Source: Halobellus sp. LT62
GTDB taxonomy: Archaea > Halobacteriota > Halobacteria > Halobacteriales > Haloferacaceae
Direction of reading: 5' to 3'
Assembly: GCF_037031285.1 (NCBI RefSeq)
Contig: NZ_JAYEZO010000002.1
Coordinates: 1,116,001-1,180,000 of the forward strand
Length of the DNA stretch: 64,000 bases
How positions within the stretch are numbered: position 1 is the first letter of the stretch; the number at the start of each line of letters is the position of its first letter. The notes beneath the pieces were generated by a model. It was not told the origin of the DNA, did not search any database, and worked only from the letters and a program-made list of their open reading frames with translations. Positions 26,638 through 36,231 of this stretch are shown here, one piece after another. The position numbers were made by a program, and so were the translations under genes.

Positions 26638-29600
26638 ATGGACGAAGTCGACGACCAGTACACGCCCGGGGACGTCGAGTCCGCGGTCGAGACGTACTGG
26701 GACGACGCAGACGCCTACGAGGCGACGAAGGAGGCGCACGCCGACGACCCCGCCTTCTTCTTCGTCGACGGGCCGCCGTACACCTCCGGGCAGATGCACC
26801 TCGGGACGGCGTGGAACAAGACGCTGAAGGACGCCGTCATCCGTCACAAGCGGATGACCGGCCACCGCGTCACCGACCGCCCGGGCTACGACATGCACGG
26901 GCTGCCGATCGAGGTGAAAGTCGAGGAGGAACTCGGCTTCGAGTCGAAGCGCGACATCGAGGAGTACGGGATGGAGTCGTTCATCGACGAGTGCAAGCGG
27001 TTCGCCGAGGAGAACCGCGAGGCGATGGACGAGGACTTCCAGTCGATCGGCGTCTGGATGGACTGGGACGATCCCTACGAGACGATCTCGCCCGAGTATA
27101 TGGAAGCCGCGTGGTGGGCGTTCCAGCAGGTCGACGAGCGCGACCTCGTCGAACAGGGCAAGCGCTCGGTCAACTACTGCCCGCGGTGTCAGACCGCCAT
27201 CGCGGCCAACGAGGTCGAGTACGACGAAATCACCTCACCGTCGATCTACGTGAAGTTCCCGCTGCGAGACCGCGAGGGCAGCCTCGTCATCTGGACGACG
27301 ACGCCGTGGACGATTCCGGCCAATACCTTCGTCGCGGTCGACGGCGAGATGACCTATCAGGCCGTCCGCGCGGAGAAAGGCGGTGAGTCCGAGGTCCTCT
27401 ACGTCGCCGAACCCTGCGTCGAGGACGTCCTGAAACAGGGTCGCTACGCGGACTACGAGGTCGTCGACGAGTTCTCCGGCGAGGAGATGGTCGGGTGGAC
27501 CTACGACAACCCGCTCGAACCGCACCTGAACGAGGTCGCAGACTTCGAGGGCGCAGGCGAGGTATACACCGCCGATTACGTCGAAGCTGACCGAACCGGA
27601 CTGGTCCACTCCGCGCCCGGGCACGGGCAAGAGGACTTCGCCCGCGGCGAGGAGCTCGGACTCGACGTCTACGTCCCCGTTGACGGCCGCGGGGAGTTCA
27701 GCGAGCAGGCGGGCGACTACGCGGGCACGTTCGTCCGCGACGCCAACGACGACATCGTCCGCGACCTCGAGGAGTCGGGCGCGCTGCTCGCGTCGGGCGA
27801 GCACGACCACCGCTACGGACACTGCTGGCGCTGCGATACGGACATCATCTTCCTCGCCACCGACCAGTGGTTCATCACGGTCACCGACATCAAAGACGAG
27901 TTACTGGAGAACATCGAGGAGACCGAGTGGTACCCGCAGTGGGCCCGCGACAACCGCTTTCGCGACTTCGTCTCCGACGCCCCCGACTGGAACATCTCCC
28001 GGCAGCGCTACTGGGGCATCCCGCTGCCGATCTGGCAGGCCGACGACAGCGAGTGGATCGTGGTCGGCACGCGCGAGGAGCTCGCCGAGCGCGTCGATCA
28101 GGACGTCGACCCCGACGAGGTCGACCTGCACCGACCGTCCGTCGACCCGCTGACGATCACGGAGAACGGGAAAACGTACGAGCGCGTCCCGGACGTCTTC
28201 GACGTCTGGATCGACTCCTCGGTCGCGACGTGGGGGACGATCGACTACCCCTCCGAGACCGAGGCGCACGAGGAACTGTGGCCCGCCGACTGGATCGTCG
28301 AGGCGCACGACCAGACCCGCGGGTGGTTCTGGTCCCAACTCGGGATGGGAACCGCCGCGGTCGGGCAGGCCCCCTACGAGGAGGTGATGATGCACGGCTT
28401 CGTGAACGACGAGGACGGGCGAAAAATGTCGAAGTCTCGCGGGAACATCGTCACGCCCGAGGAGGCCATCAATCGGGCCGGACGCGACCCGCTTCGGGCG
28501 TACCTACTCAGCCACGACCAGCAGGGCGTCGATCTCTCCTTCGAGTGGAACGGCCTCGGAGAGATGCAGTCGACGCTCAACATCTTCTGGAACGTGTTCC
28601 GGTTCCCGCTGCCGTATATGGAACTGGACGGCTACGGCCCCGCCGACGCGGACCTCGACGACGGCGATCTGACGGTCGTCGACGAGTGGGTGCTCTCGCG
28701 GCTGCAGACCGTCGAGGCCGAGGCCGAGGAGGCGTGGGAGAACTACGAGGTCAGCGACGCGCTCAACGCTGTGCTCGACTTTCTCACAGAGGACGTCTCG
28801 CGCTTTTACGTGAAGGCGATCCGCGAGCGGATGTGGGAGGAGGAGGACTCCGCCTCCAAGCGCGGCGCGTACGCCACGCTGTCGACCGTGCTCGAAGAGA
28901 CGATTCGGCTCCTCGCGCCCTTCACGCCCTACCTCGCAGAGCAGATGTACCAGCACCTCGACGGGAGCGCGACGACGGTCCACGCGCTGTCGTACCCGAC
29001 GCCCGACGAGACGCTGCGCGACGAGGATCTGGAGCGAAATATGGCCGTTCTCCGCGACGTCGAGGAGGCGGCGGCGAACGCGCGCCAGCAGGGCGGGCGA
29101 AAGCTCCGCTGGCCCGTCCAGCGCGTCGTCGTCGCCACCGATGAGGACGAGGTCGCCGACGCTGTCGAGTCGCTCTCGGTTCTCCTCGCAGAGCGCGTCA
29201 ACGCCCGCACGATCGAGGTCGTCGGCGAGTTCGACGAACTCGTCGAGCGCGCGGAGCCCCAGATGGGCGTCATCGGCCCCGCCTTCGGTGGCGACGCCCA
29301 GAAGGTGATGGAAGCCGTGCGAGGAAAGACGTGCGAGGAGATCGAAGATGGCGTCGCGGTCGACGGCGAGACCTACGACCTCGACGACGAGATGGTGACC
29401 TACGAGGCCGAACCGCCGGAACACATCTCCGGGGCCGACTTCGAGGGCGGCACCGTCTACGTCGACACCGAACTGACAGAGGAAATCGAAGCCGAGGGCT
29501 ACGCTCGCGACGTGATCCGACGGATCCAGGAAATGCGCAAGCAGCTCGATCTGGAGGTCGACGCCGAGATCGACACCGCCGTCGACGTCGCCGACGATCG

Positions 29601-29766
29601 GATCGCCGAGTTCGTCGACCGCCACCGCGACGTCGTCGCCGAGGAGACGCGAACGCGCGAGTTCACCACCGGTGAGGTCGGAACCGAGGACGAGTGGGCG
29701 CTCGTCGAGGAGTGGGACGTCGAGGACGTGCGCGTGACGATCGGCGTCGATCCCACGCAAGCGTGA
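26638..29766 (+). CDS. ileS: Isoleucyl-tRNA synthetase
   Basis: Charges tRNA-Ile with isoleucine. The 1042-residue class Ia synthetase has the HIGH-type motif HLGT (from His54), the KMSKS motif (596-600), an editing CP1 domain between them (WTTTPWTIPANTFVAV, GLVHSAPGHGQEDF) and an anticodon-binding C-terminus. A CxxC pair NYCPRCQTAI and a second HCWRCDTDI are the zinc sites. ATG 26638 follows a TATA-like tcatatac (26609-26616) by about 26 nt, which decides the start against the longer frame. The gene is monocistronic. Confidence 0.98.
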   Translation: MDEVDDQYTPGDVESAVETYWDDADAYEATKEAHADDPAFFFVDGPPYTSGQMHLGTAWNKTLKDAVIRHKRMTGHRVTDRPGYDMHGLPIEVKVEEELGFESKRDIEEYGMESFIDECKRFAEENREAMDEDFQSIGVWMDWDDPYETISPEYMEAAWWAFQQVDERDLVEQGKRSVNYCPRCQTAIAANEVEYDEITSPSIYVKFPLRDREGSLVIWTTTPWTIPANTFVAVDGEMTYQAVRAEKGGESEVLYVAEPCVEDVLKQGRYADYEVVDEFSGEEMVGWTYDNPLEPHLNEVADFEGAGEVYTADYVEADRTGLVHSAPGHGQEDFARGEELGLDVYVPVDGRGEFSEQAGDYAGTFVRDANDDIVRDLEESGALLASGEHDHRYGHCWRCDTDIIFLATDQWFITVTDIKDELLENIEETEWYPQWARDNRFRDFVSDAPDWNISRQRYWGIPLPIWQADDSEWIVVGTREELAERVDQDVDPDEVDLHRPSVDPLTITENGKTYERVPDVFDVWIDSSVATWGTIDYPSETEAHEELWPADWIVEAHDQTRGWFWSQLGMGTAAVGQAPYEEVMMHGFVNDEDGRKMSKSRGNIVTPEEAINRAGRDPLRAYLLSHDQQGVDLSFEWNGLGEMQSTLNIFWNVFRFPLPYMELDGYGPADADLDDGDLTVVDEWVLSRLQTVEAEAEEAWENYEVSDALNAVLDFLTEDVSRFYVKAIRERMWEEEDSASKRGAYATLSTVLEETIRLLAPFTPYLAEQMYQHLDGSATTVHALSYPTPDETLRDEDLERNMAVLRDVEEAAANARQQGGRKLRWPVQRVVVATDEDEVADAVESLSVLLAERVNARTIEVVGEFDELVERAEPQMGVIGPAFGGDAQKVMEAVRGKTCEEIEDGVAVDGETYDLDDEMVTYEAEPPEHISGADFEGGTVYVDTELTEEIEAEGYARDVIRRIQEMRKQLDLEVDAEIDTAVDVADDRIAEFVDRHRDVVAEETRTREFTTGEVGTEDEWALVEEWDVEDVRVTIGVDPTQA

Positions 29767-29846
29767 AAGCCGTCTGAGAGGCGTCAGCTGAACCGAAACT
29801 GTCCCGGTATCTATCACGATAGTATCTCAGAACCACGTCGGTACTA

Positions 29847-29895
29847 ACGAACGGTATCGGCTAACGACCTCGTAAAAACGGCCATACCCGTTCGT
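29847..29895 (+). promoter_or_regulatory. Inverted repeat flanking the AhpD-like gene promoter
   Basis: acgaacggtat (29847-29857) and atacccgttcgt (29884-29895) form arms of 11-12 bp with one bulged base, 26 bp apart. They bracket a TATA-like cgtaaaaacg (29871-29880) upstream of the AhpD-like gene (ATG 29930). A second small palindrome ctatcacgatag lies at 29812-29823. Paired sites around a TATA box suggest repressor binding. Confidence 0.4.
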
Positions 29896-29929
29896 GCCGT
29901 TCGTTACCACGCCCCAAAGAGGGGCGATT

Positions 29930-30337
29930 ATGTCAACCGAACAGGGATACAGCGAAGCAAAAGCGGATCTCGAAGAGACCTTCGGGATGGTGCCACCGCC
30001 GTTGGACACGATTCCCGAGGAGGATGCCGCTCGAGAGTGGCCAACGTTCAAGAAATACACCGTCGGCGAATCGGAGATCCCGCCGAAATATCGCGAGCTG
30101 ATCGGGCTCGCTATCGCGGCGAACATCAAATGCCCGTACTGTGCCCATTTCCACGGTGCGGCCGCGGAGTTACACGGTGCCACGGAGGCAGAGCTCGAAG
30201 AAGTGTATTTCCTGTCGAGTTTCACCGCGCGCTACAGCAGTATGCTCCACGCGCAGGAGTACGATCTCGACGAGTTCAAGGACAAGGTGCACCAGATCGG
30301 CGGACATCTGCAAGAACAGTTAGCAGCCGACGACTAG
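29930..30337 (+). CDS. Carboxymuconolactone decarboxylase / AhpD-family protein
   Basis: A 135-residue all-helical protein of the CMD/AhpD superfamily. It has the thiol-peroxidase motif CxxCxxxH as Cys68-Pro-Tyr-Cys71...His75. The motif supports an AhpD-like disulfide-reducing activity in peroxide detoxification rather than a decarboxylase. No AhpC-like partner is next to it. The start is ATG 29930. A pair of inverted arms surrounds its promoter, so regulated expression is likely. Confidence 0.9.
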   Translation: MSTEQGYSEAKADLEETFGMVPPPLDTIPEEDAAREWPTFKKYTVGESEIPPKYRELIGLAIAANIKCPYCAHFHGAAAELHGATEAELEEVYFLSSFTARYSSMLHAQEYDLDEFKDKVHQIGGHLQEQLAADD

Positions 30338-30425
30338 CTGCTAGCTGCTCGTCTTCTTTCGGGAGTCGACCGACCGCTACTCGGTCGCTGACGACGAGTA
30401 ACAGACGAGACGAAACGCCGAGTGT

Positions 30426-31796
30426 CTAACAGAGCGCTTCTTCGAGCAACTGCAGCGGGTGTTTGATCTCGTAGCCCGTGCCGTGCTCCATCTGCATCGC
30501 GCAGGTCGGACACTCGGTCATTCCGACGTCGCCCGCGGCGTCGTGCATATGCTCGAACATGTCTCCGCCGATCTTCATCGAGGTCTCGTACTTCTCCTCC
30601 TTCCAACCGTAGGTGCCCGAAATACCGGAACAGGAGTCGCCGACGTCCTCGACGACGACGCCGTCGAGGTCGCGGAACAGCTCGATCGCCTGTCTGTCGA
30701 CCCCCTGATTCCGCGCGTGACACGGCGCGTGGTAGGCGAACGCCTGCTCCTCGACGCTGGCCTCGGCGATTTGTCCCTCCAAATCCTCCTGAATACGGAG
30801 GTATTCGAGCGCCTCGAAGGTGTTCTCGGCGACCTCGTCGATACCGTCGATGTCGAACAGCTCGGGGTACTCTTGCTTGAGCGCCATCGAGCAGGAAGTG
30901 CAGGAGGCCACCGCGTCATAGCCCCTCTCGACGAGATCGGCGAACGAGGAGACGTTCACTTCCGCCGCGCGCTCGGCGTCAGCGAGCATCCCGTTTGCGA
31001 ACATCGGCGTGCCGGAGCAGCGCTGCTCGGGCGCGACGATCTCGTAGCCGAACGACTCGAAGACGCGCACGAGCGCCTTCGCGACCTCGGGCGTGTTGTA
31101 GTTCGAGTAGCAGCCGTGGAAGTACGCGACTTTCTTTTCCGCATCGACGGCCTCGCCGCGGCGCTCGCGGGCCGCTCTCGCGTTCTCCCGGGAGGCGTCG
31201 GCTCCGCCGCGCTCGCGCCACCACTCGCGAAACGTCTGCGCCGCGAACGCGGGGAACTCCCGCTCGCTCGTGACGCCCATCGCCTTCTCCATCAGCCAGC
31301 GCGCCGGGCCGAAGTTCATCGCGAAGTTCGCGAGCCGCGGGACCTTGCTGGCGAACCACGCCGACGTCCGGTAGTTCGCGAGGACGCGATTGCGGACGTA
31401 CTCGACCGACAGTTTGTCCATCTGCTCGTCGACGTACTCGCCGCGCGCCGCGTTGTGCATCTGCGAGAGCGGCACGCTCGACGGGCACGCGTCGTCGCAG
31501 CGCATACAGTTCGAACAGGACATAATCGAGTCGTCGATTTCCCCCTCATCCTTGCGCTTGAGCCGCCACTGCTCGGGACCTTGGAACTTCGGTCCCGGGA
31601 AGTCGTCGTCGACCTCGGCGACCGGGCAGGTCGTATCGCAGACCGAGCACTTGTAGCAGTTGTCCGCGCCGGGGCGGAGGTCCATCGTCGAGTCGTCGTC
31701 GAAGACCGACACCGGCTCGAAGTCGGGATCGGGGCTCGCCCGCTGTTCGTTCGGTTCGATCGATTCCGTCGTCTGTGGGCTCTCTGCGTCGCTCAT
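30426..31796 (-). CDS. glpC: Anaerobic-type glycerol-3-phosphate dehydrogenase subunit C
   Basis: The iron-sulfur, quinone-linked subunit of GlpABC. The 456-residue protein has two ferredoxin-type 4Fe-4S motifs near residues 45-110 (CYKCSVCDTTCP and CSNCMRCDDACP) and two cysteine-rich CCG domains (YFHGCYSNYN...PEQRCSGTPM and YHAPCHARNQG...DSCSGISGTYG). It lies 40 bp behind glpB in the same orientation. In haloarchaea this enzyme feeds glycerol carbon into triose phosphates and passes electrons to the membrane quinone pool. Confidence 0.95.
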   Translation of the reverse strand: MSDAESPQTTESIEPNEQRASPDPDFEPVSVFDDDSTMDLRPGADNCYKCSVCDTTCPVAEVDDDFPGPKFQGPEQWRLKRKDEGEIDDSIMSCSNCMRCDDACPSSVPLSQMHNAARGEYVDEQMDKLSVEYVRNRVLANYRTSAWFASKVPRLANFAMNFGPARWLMEKAMGVTSEREFPAFAAQTFREWWRERGGADASRENARAARERRGEAVDAEKKVAYFHGCYSNYNTPEVAKALVRVFESFGYEIVAPEQRCSGTPMFANGMLADAERAAEVNVSSFADLVERGYDAVASCTSCSMALKQEYPELFDIDGIDEVAENTFEALEYLRIQEDLEGQIAEASVEEQAFAYHAPCHARNQGVDRQAIELFRDLDGVVVEDVGDSCSGISGTYGWKEEKYETSMKIGGDMFEHMHDAAGDVGMTECPTCAMQMEHGTGYEIKHPLQLLEEALC

Positions 31797-31836
31797 CTGG
31801 GCTGGGCCTCCTGTTCGCTCGTCACCGCTACTCGAT

Positions 31837-33138
31837 TCATCGGGTCGCTTCCTCCGCTTCTCTGCCGGTCACGCTCTCGCCCGCGCGACGGCCAGCGTAC
31901 GCCCCGGTCGCGATCGAGACGCCTGCGGCCGACTTCTCGCGCGCGGTGTCGGCACCGCCGAGGACGCCGCCCGCGGCGCGGAGGTTCTCGAAATCGGCGT
32001 CGCCGGAACCGTCCGTCGGCCGCAGGTCGCCATCGGGCACGACGCCGAATCGGGCGAACTCGTGCGCGCCGAACGCCGCCGGTTCCGACCAGTCGTAGCG
32101 GTCCTCGGGGTGCGGGACGTGGCAGTCGAAAACCGGCTCGGAGACCGACTCCCGGTCGGAATCGATCCCCTTGCCGACGAGCCCGCCCGTCGCGAGAACG
32201 AACTCGTCGGCCGCGTAGGGGACCTCTCGTCCGCGGCGGTCGACGAGCACCGACTCGATGCGTCCGTCGGCCGCTTCGTAACCGACCGCGGGGTTCCCCG
32301 AAGAGAGCCGAACGCCGGCCTCGTCGAGGGCGTCGAAAAGCAGGTCTTCGAGCCGCAGACCGAGCAGGCTCGGGGGGCCGGTCGGGATCTCGAACACCGC
32401 CGCGCCGAGTCGGTCTTCGAGTTCCGCGCGGACCTCGCGACGGTCGTCGTCGCCGAGCATCGCCGGGAACCCGACCCGCTCGTGACCGTCGAGGTGGTCG
32501 GCGACCGCGTCTGTGAGTCCTCGCCGCGCGCCCGACTCGTCGGTGTCGAGTGCCTTCGCGAGCCGCGTCGTCAGCGCGTCGTCGCGGAACTCGACGGGGA
32601 AGGGAACGGTCGCGCCGTCGACCTCGAAGGGGACGCCCGCCGCGTCGAGGTGCGACGCGGCCACGGGCGCGTCGAAATCGGTGAGCCCCGCGAAGCCGAC
32701 GAGCAGCGTCTTCTCTGCAGCGCTCGCGAGGCCGGGCGCGACGGATTCGGGGTAGCGTGCGGTCGGCTTGACCGTCCCGCCGTGGGTGAGGACGAGGGCG
32801 TTACGATCAGTGTGGGTTCCGGCGTAGGCGTCGCCGACGGCCTCATCGAAGACGCGGAGTCCGTCGCGGATCCCCGCCGCGCCGACGACGCGGTACGGAT
32901 GGGAGTTCGGCAGTCGTTCGACCGCCTCGAACGGATCGGCGACCAGTCCGGACGGTTCGACCTCGGTGCCGTTGTCGCCGACCGCGCCGAGCACGTCGAT
33001 CAGGCCGCTCGCCTGTCGGAGTGTGCTCTTCTTGTGCGAGAGCAGTCTGACCTGCGCGCCCGTCTCGGCGGCCGCGAGCGCCGCGGTCGCCCCGGCGATG
33101 CCGCCGCCGACGACGAGGACGTCCTCACGAATCGCCAT
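31837..33138 (-). CDS. glpB: Anaerobic-type glycerol-3-phosphate dehydrogenase subunit B
   Basis: A 433-residue flavoprotein subunit with the FAD motif [19 protein letters not shown] near the N-terminus and the GlpB-typical [17 protein letters not shown] segment. The start is ATG 33138, and the first 14 nt overlap the end of glpA, so translation is coupled. ORF extension upstream to 33159 is not needed. GlpB joins GlpA (the catalytic flavoprotein) to the Fe-S subunit GlpC. Confidence 0.93.
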   Translation of the reverse strand: MAIREDVLVVGGGIAGATAALAAAETGAQVRLLSHKKSTLRQASGLIDVLGAVGDNGTEVEPSGLVADPFEAVERLPNSHPYRVVGAAGIRDGLRVFDEAVGDAYAGTHTDRNALVLTHGGTVKPTARYPESVAPGLASAAEKTLLVGFAGLTDFDAPVAASHLDAAGVPFEVDGATVPFPVEFRDDALTTRLAKALDTDESGARRGLTDAVADHLDGHERVGFPAMLGDDDRREVRAELEDRLGAAVFEIPTGPPSLLGLRLEDLLFDALDEAGVRLSSGNPAVGYEAADGRIESVLVDRRGREVPYAADEFVLATGGLVGKGIDSDRESVSEPVFDCHVPHPEDRYDWSEPAAFGAHEFARFGVVPDGDLRPTDGSGDADFENLRAAGGVLGGADTAREKSAAGVSIATGAYAGRRAGESVTGREAEEATR

Positions 33139-34891
33139 CGACCACTCCCCTCGCTGCATCTTCCCGTCGGTCGCCGGTACTCGCGTCTGCGGGTCCCTCG
33201 GCCCTTCCCGCGTCGAACGCGTCGAAGTCGACTGTTCCTTCGGTCGCCGCGGGGTCGCCGTCGCGGTTCATCGTCGTCGCGTGCAGGTGGTGCTTCAGCA
33301 TCGCCTGTGAGAGCTGTTCGCCCCACAGCGCGTGGCGCTCGCCCTTCCAACGCTCTTGGTAGAGGTCGTCGAGCGCCTCGCGTGCGGTCGACTCGTCGTA
33401 CTCGGGCACCAGTTCGTTCGCGATCCGATGACAGCAGAACGCGCCCTGACAGTTCCCCATCGACGCGCGAGTGCGGATGCGGACGGCGTTGAGCTCAGTC
33501 CCCGACTGCGAGATGGCGTCGTTGATCTCCGCGCGGGTGACGGCCTCGCACTCGCAGACCGTCGGGTTGGGTCCGTCCCACTCGCCGAGCACCTCGTCGA
33601 CTCGGGAGCCGAGCCGTTCGGCGCTCCGGAGGCCCACCGGCGAGCGGAGCCCGAACTCGTCCATCCACTCTCTGAGGACCGAGAAGTCCGCAGAGCCGGG
33701 GAGCGGCTCCTCGGCCGTCCGGCACGCCGCGTCGACGCCGAGCGTCTCGCAGACGTGGTCGGCGATGTCCTCGGCCATCATCCGGTAGGTGGTGAGCTTC
33801 CCGCCGACGATGGAGGCCATCCCCGGCAGCCCGTCGCGCTCAGCGTGATCGAGCAGGAAGAAATCGCGGGTGATGTCGGTCGGATCCTCGCTGCCGACTT
33901 CCGGGGGTTCATAGAGCGGGCGGACGCCCCAAAAGGAGCGGATCGTTCTCGCTTCCGAGAGTATGGGGACGAGTTCCGAAAGGGTGTCGATCATCAGGTC
34001 GACCTCCCAGCCCTCCTCGGGGTAGTCTTCGGGGTCCTCGACCTCCTCGTCGGTCGTGCCGAGAATACAGGTCGTCTCGTGCGGGACGACGATGTCGGCG
34101 TCGCCCTTCGGTCGACAGCGGTTGATGACGGTGTCGACCTGCCGGACGTTCATAATCGTCATCACGCCTTTTGAGGGCCGGACGGCGACCTCGACGCCCG
34201 CCATCTCGCCGATCTGGCCCGCCCACGCGCCGGTCGCGTTGACGACGTAGTCGGCGTACAGCTCCGACGTCTCGCCCGGCTCGCCGTGGACGAACGAATC
34301 GAGGCCGTCCGCGGAACCACCGCCGGAGGCGTGTTCGACCTCGACGCCGACGACCTCGCCCTCTTCGACGAGGACGTCTGTCACCTCGGCGTGCGTCTCG
34401 ACACGCGCGCCGTGGTCGATCGCGTCGGCCGCGTTGGCGACGCAGAGCCGGAACGGGTCGACGGCCCCGTCGGGAACGCGGATCGCGCGCTGGATGTCGT
34501 CGGCGAGGTACGGCTCGATCTCGCGGGCCTCCTCGGCGGACAGCACCTCCGCGGGGATGCCGCACTCGCGGCAGCCACGTAGTTTCTCCTCGAAGTACTC
34601 GTCGTCGTCCTCGGGGCGCTGGACGAACAGGCCGCCGGTCATCTCGACGCAGTGGCTCGCGATCCGCCGGAGGACGCGGTTCTCCTCGATGCACTCCTCG
34701 GCGGACGCCTGATCGGAGACGGCGTAGCGCCCGCCGCTGTGGAGGAGGCCGTGCATCCGCCCGGTCGTCCCGTGGGTCAGGTTCCCCTTCTCGACGAGGG
34801 TGACGTCGACGCCGCGCATCGCGAGGTCCCGCGCGATACCGCAGCCGGTCGAACCCCCGCCGAGCACGAGGACGCTCGGCGTTTCACTCAT
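33125..34891 (-). CDS. glpA: Anaerobic-type glycerol-3-phosphate dehydrogenase subunit A
   Basis: The catalytic FAD subunit oxidises glycerol-3-phosphate to dihydroxyacetone phosphate. The 588-residue protein has [21 protein letters not shown] at the N-terminus, the DAO-fold segment [15 protein letters not shown], and a C-terminal BFD-like [2Fe-2S] region with Cys-x-Cys and Cys-x4-Cys-Cys ([19 protein letters not shown]). The acidic tail of about 45 residues is a haloarchaeal feature. It leads the glpABC operon. A TATA-like cagtaaagtatg (minus strand, about 34915-34926) lies upstream. Glycerol kinase is not in this window. Confidence 0.96.
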   Translation of the reverse strand: MSETPSVLVLGGGSTGCGIARDLAMRGVDVTLVEKGNLTHGTTGRMHGLLHSGGRYAVSDQASAEECIEENRVLRRIASHCVEMTGGLFVQRPEDDDEYFEEKLRGCRECGIPAEVLSAEEAREIEPYLADDIQRAIRVPDGAVDPFRLCVANAADAIDHGARVETHAEVTDVLVEEGEVVGVEVEHASGGGSADGLDSFVHGEPGETSELYADYVVNATGAWAGQIGEMAGVEVAVRPSKGVMTIMNVRQVDTVINRCRPKGDADIVVPHETTCILGTTDEEVEDPEDYPEEGWEVDLMIDTLSELVPILSEARTIRSFWGVRPLYEPPEVGSEDPTDITRDFFLLDHAERDGLPGMASIVGGKLTTYRMMAEDIADHVCETLGVDAACRTAEEPLPGSADFSVLREWMDEFGLRSPVGLRSAERLGSRVDEVLGEWDGPNPTVCECEAVTRAEINDAISQSGTELNAVRIRTRASMGNCQGAFCCHRIANELVPEYDESTAREALDDLYQERWKGERHALWGEQLSQAMLKHHLHATTMNRDGDPAATEGTVDFDAFDAGRAEGPADASTGDRREDAARGVVDGDS

Positions 34892-35075
34892 TCACGTTTC
34901 GTAGTTTGTCAGCACATACTTTACTGTAGCGCCTACCGGCACCAGTCATAATATACGCAGTCCGCTTCGGTCACGTACTAGATCCCCTTCTACCACGTAC
35001 TCGGTCGCCTTCGGCACGCGTCACCGGTCCACTGCGAGCGGTGGGTCTTTGTTTCACCGTCCCCAATCCGCGGCG

Positions 35076-35756
35076 ATGACTGCCGATACGCCCCCGCTCG
35101 CGCTCGACATCGACGGAACGCTCACGGACGGGTCCGGTCGCCTCGATCCGCGGACGTTCAGCTATCTGCAGGCGTGGGACGCGCCGGTCGTCCTCGCGAC
35201 GGGCAAGGCGTTCCCCTACCCCGTGAGCCTCTCGCATTACCTCGGCATCGAACGGAACGTGATCGCCGAGAACGGCGGCGTCGTCCTCGCCGACGGGGCC
35301 GTCTCCTATCAGGGCGACAGAGAGCGCGCGCAGGCCGCCGCCGACGCGTTCGTCGAGCGCGGCGGCGATCTCGGGTGGGGCGAATTCGACGCGATCAACG
35401 AGTGGCGACGCACCGAGATCGCGGTGAATCTCGACGCCGACGAGGACCTGCTCAGATCCGTCGCGGGCGAGTTCGAGCTCGACGTCTTCGACACGGGCTA
35501 CGCTTACCACGTCAAGACGCCCGGCGTCGAGAAGGGAACGGGGCTGGAGGCCGTCGCCGACGCGCTCGGCTACGAGCCCGCGGACTTCGTCGCCGTCGGC
35601 GACAGCGAGAACGACGTCTCGACGTTCTCGGTCGCCGGGCGATCGTTCGCCGTCGCGAACGCGGACGCCGCCGCGCGCGAGGCGGCCGACATCGTCGTCG
35701 AAGCGTCGTACTTCGACGGCACGGCCTCGGTGTTGGAGTCGCTCGCGGATAACTGA
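35076..35756 (+). CDS. HAD-family phosphoglycolate phosphatase
   Basis: A 226-residue HAD-superfamily IIB phosphatase. Motif I is ALDIDGTLTD (nucleophile Asp near residue 10), motif II is the Thr in VVLATGK, motif III is the Lys of VEKGTGLE, and motif IV is VGDSENDVSTF. The archaeal phosphoglycolate phosphatase subgroup shares this layout. Substrate specificity is inferred from family. An 84-bp palindromic element follows 13 bp after the stop. Confidence 0.9.
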   Translation: MTADTPPLALDIDGTLTDGSGRLDPRTFSYLQAWDAPVVLATGKAFPYPVSLSHYLGIERNVIAENGGVVLADGAVSYQGDRERAQAAADAFVERGGDLGWGEFDAINEWRRTEIAVNLDADEDLLRSVAGEFELDVFDTGYAYHVKTPGVEKGTGLEAVADALGYEPADFVAVGDSENDVSTFSVAGRSFAVANADAAAREAADIVVEASYFDGTASVLESLADN

Positions 35757-35769
35757 TTACGACGGGACC

Positions 35770-35853
35770 TATAGTAGCGTTTGCAAGTCTTCACTCACCC
35801 GATCGCACGACAGCGTACGATCGGGTGACAGGTCAGTTGCAAACGCTACTATA
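35770..35853. mobile_element. 84-bp palindromic MITE-like element
   Basis: The ends are a perfect 17-bp inverted repeat: tatagtagcgtttgcaa (35770-35786) and ttgcaaacgctactata (35837-35853). Inside lies a second perfect 11-bp pair, tcacccgatcg (35795-35805) and cgatcgggtga (35818-35828), with a 12-nt loop. It encodes no protein and sits exactly between two convergent genes, touching the stop codon of one. The terminal repeats with TA at both ends suggest a non-autonomous transposable element. It may now also act as a bidirectional terminator. Confidence 0.6.
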
Positions 35854-36048
35854 TCACGCCTCGGCGCTGTCGCACTCGAACGGCACGAACGAGCCGTTGA
35901 TATCCCACTCGTGGATGCAGTAGGGGCTGCCGACGACCCGTTCGTCGTCGCCCGCTAGCTGCCACGATCCGACGTCGTCCGCCCAGACCTCGGTGCGGCC
36001 GCAGCGCTCACAGGTCCGTTCAGTCGGGAACCGGAGTGTCGGTGCCAT
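35854..36048 (-). CDS. HEWD-family small zinc-finger protein
   Basis: A 64-residue haloarchaeal protein with one CxxC pair near the N-terminus (CERCGRTE), a third cysteine before the family motif HEWDINGSF, and a final cysteine in the tail. The HEWD motif defines the family, whose function is unknown; four cysteines suggest a zinc site. ATG 36048 fits the family N-terminus (MAPTLRFPTERTC); the longer frame is noncoding. Its TGA stop abuts the 84-bp palindrome. Confidence 0.85.
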   Translation of the reverse strand: MAPTLRFPTERTCERCGRTEVWADDVGSWQLAGDDERVVGSPYCIHEWDINGSFVPFECDSAEA

Positions 36049-36231
36049 GTCGTCTCGATACTCGGGATCGAACCGGATAACGTTGACTGACGCGGCAGCG
36101 GATCTCCCGTCGAAACGACCGACGGGGCGGACCACGATCTCGACGGTCGCCGCGTCGCGAGACCACCAGCCCGTGTGTGATACCCACTCTCGTTGCGTGC
36201 CCCTTTAGGTAACACCGATCGTATCCTCCCT

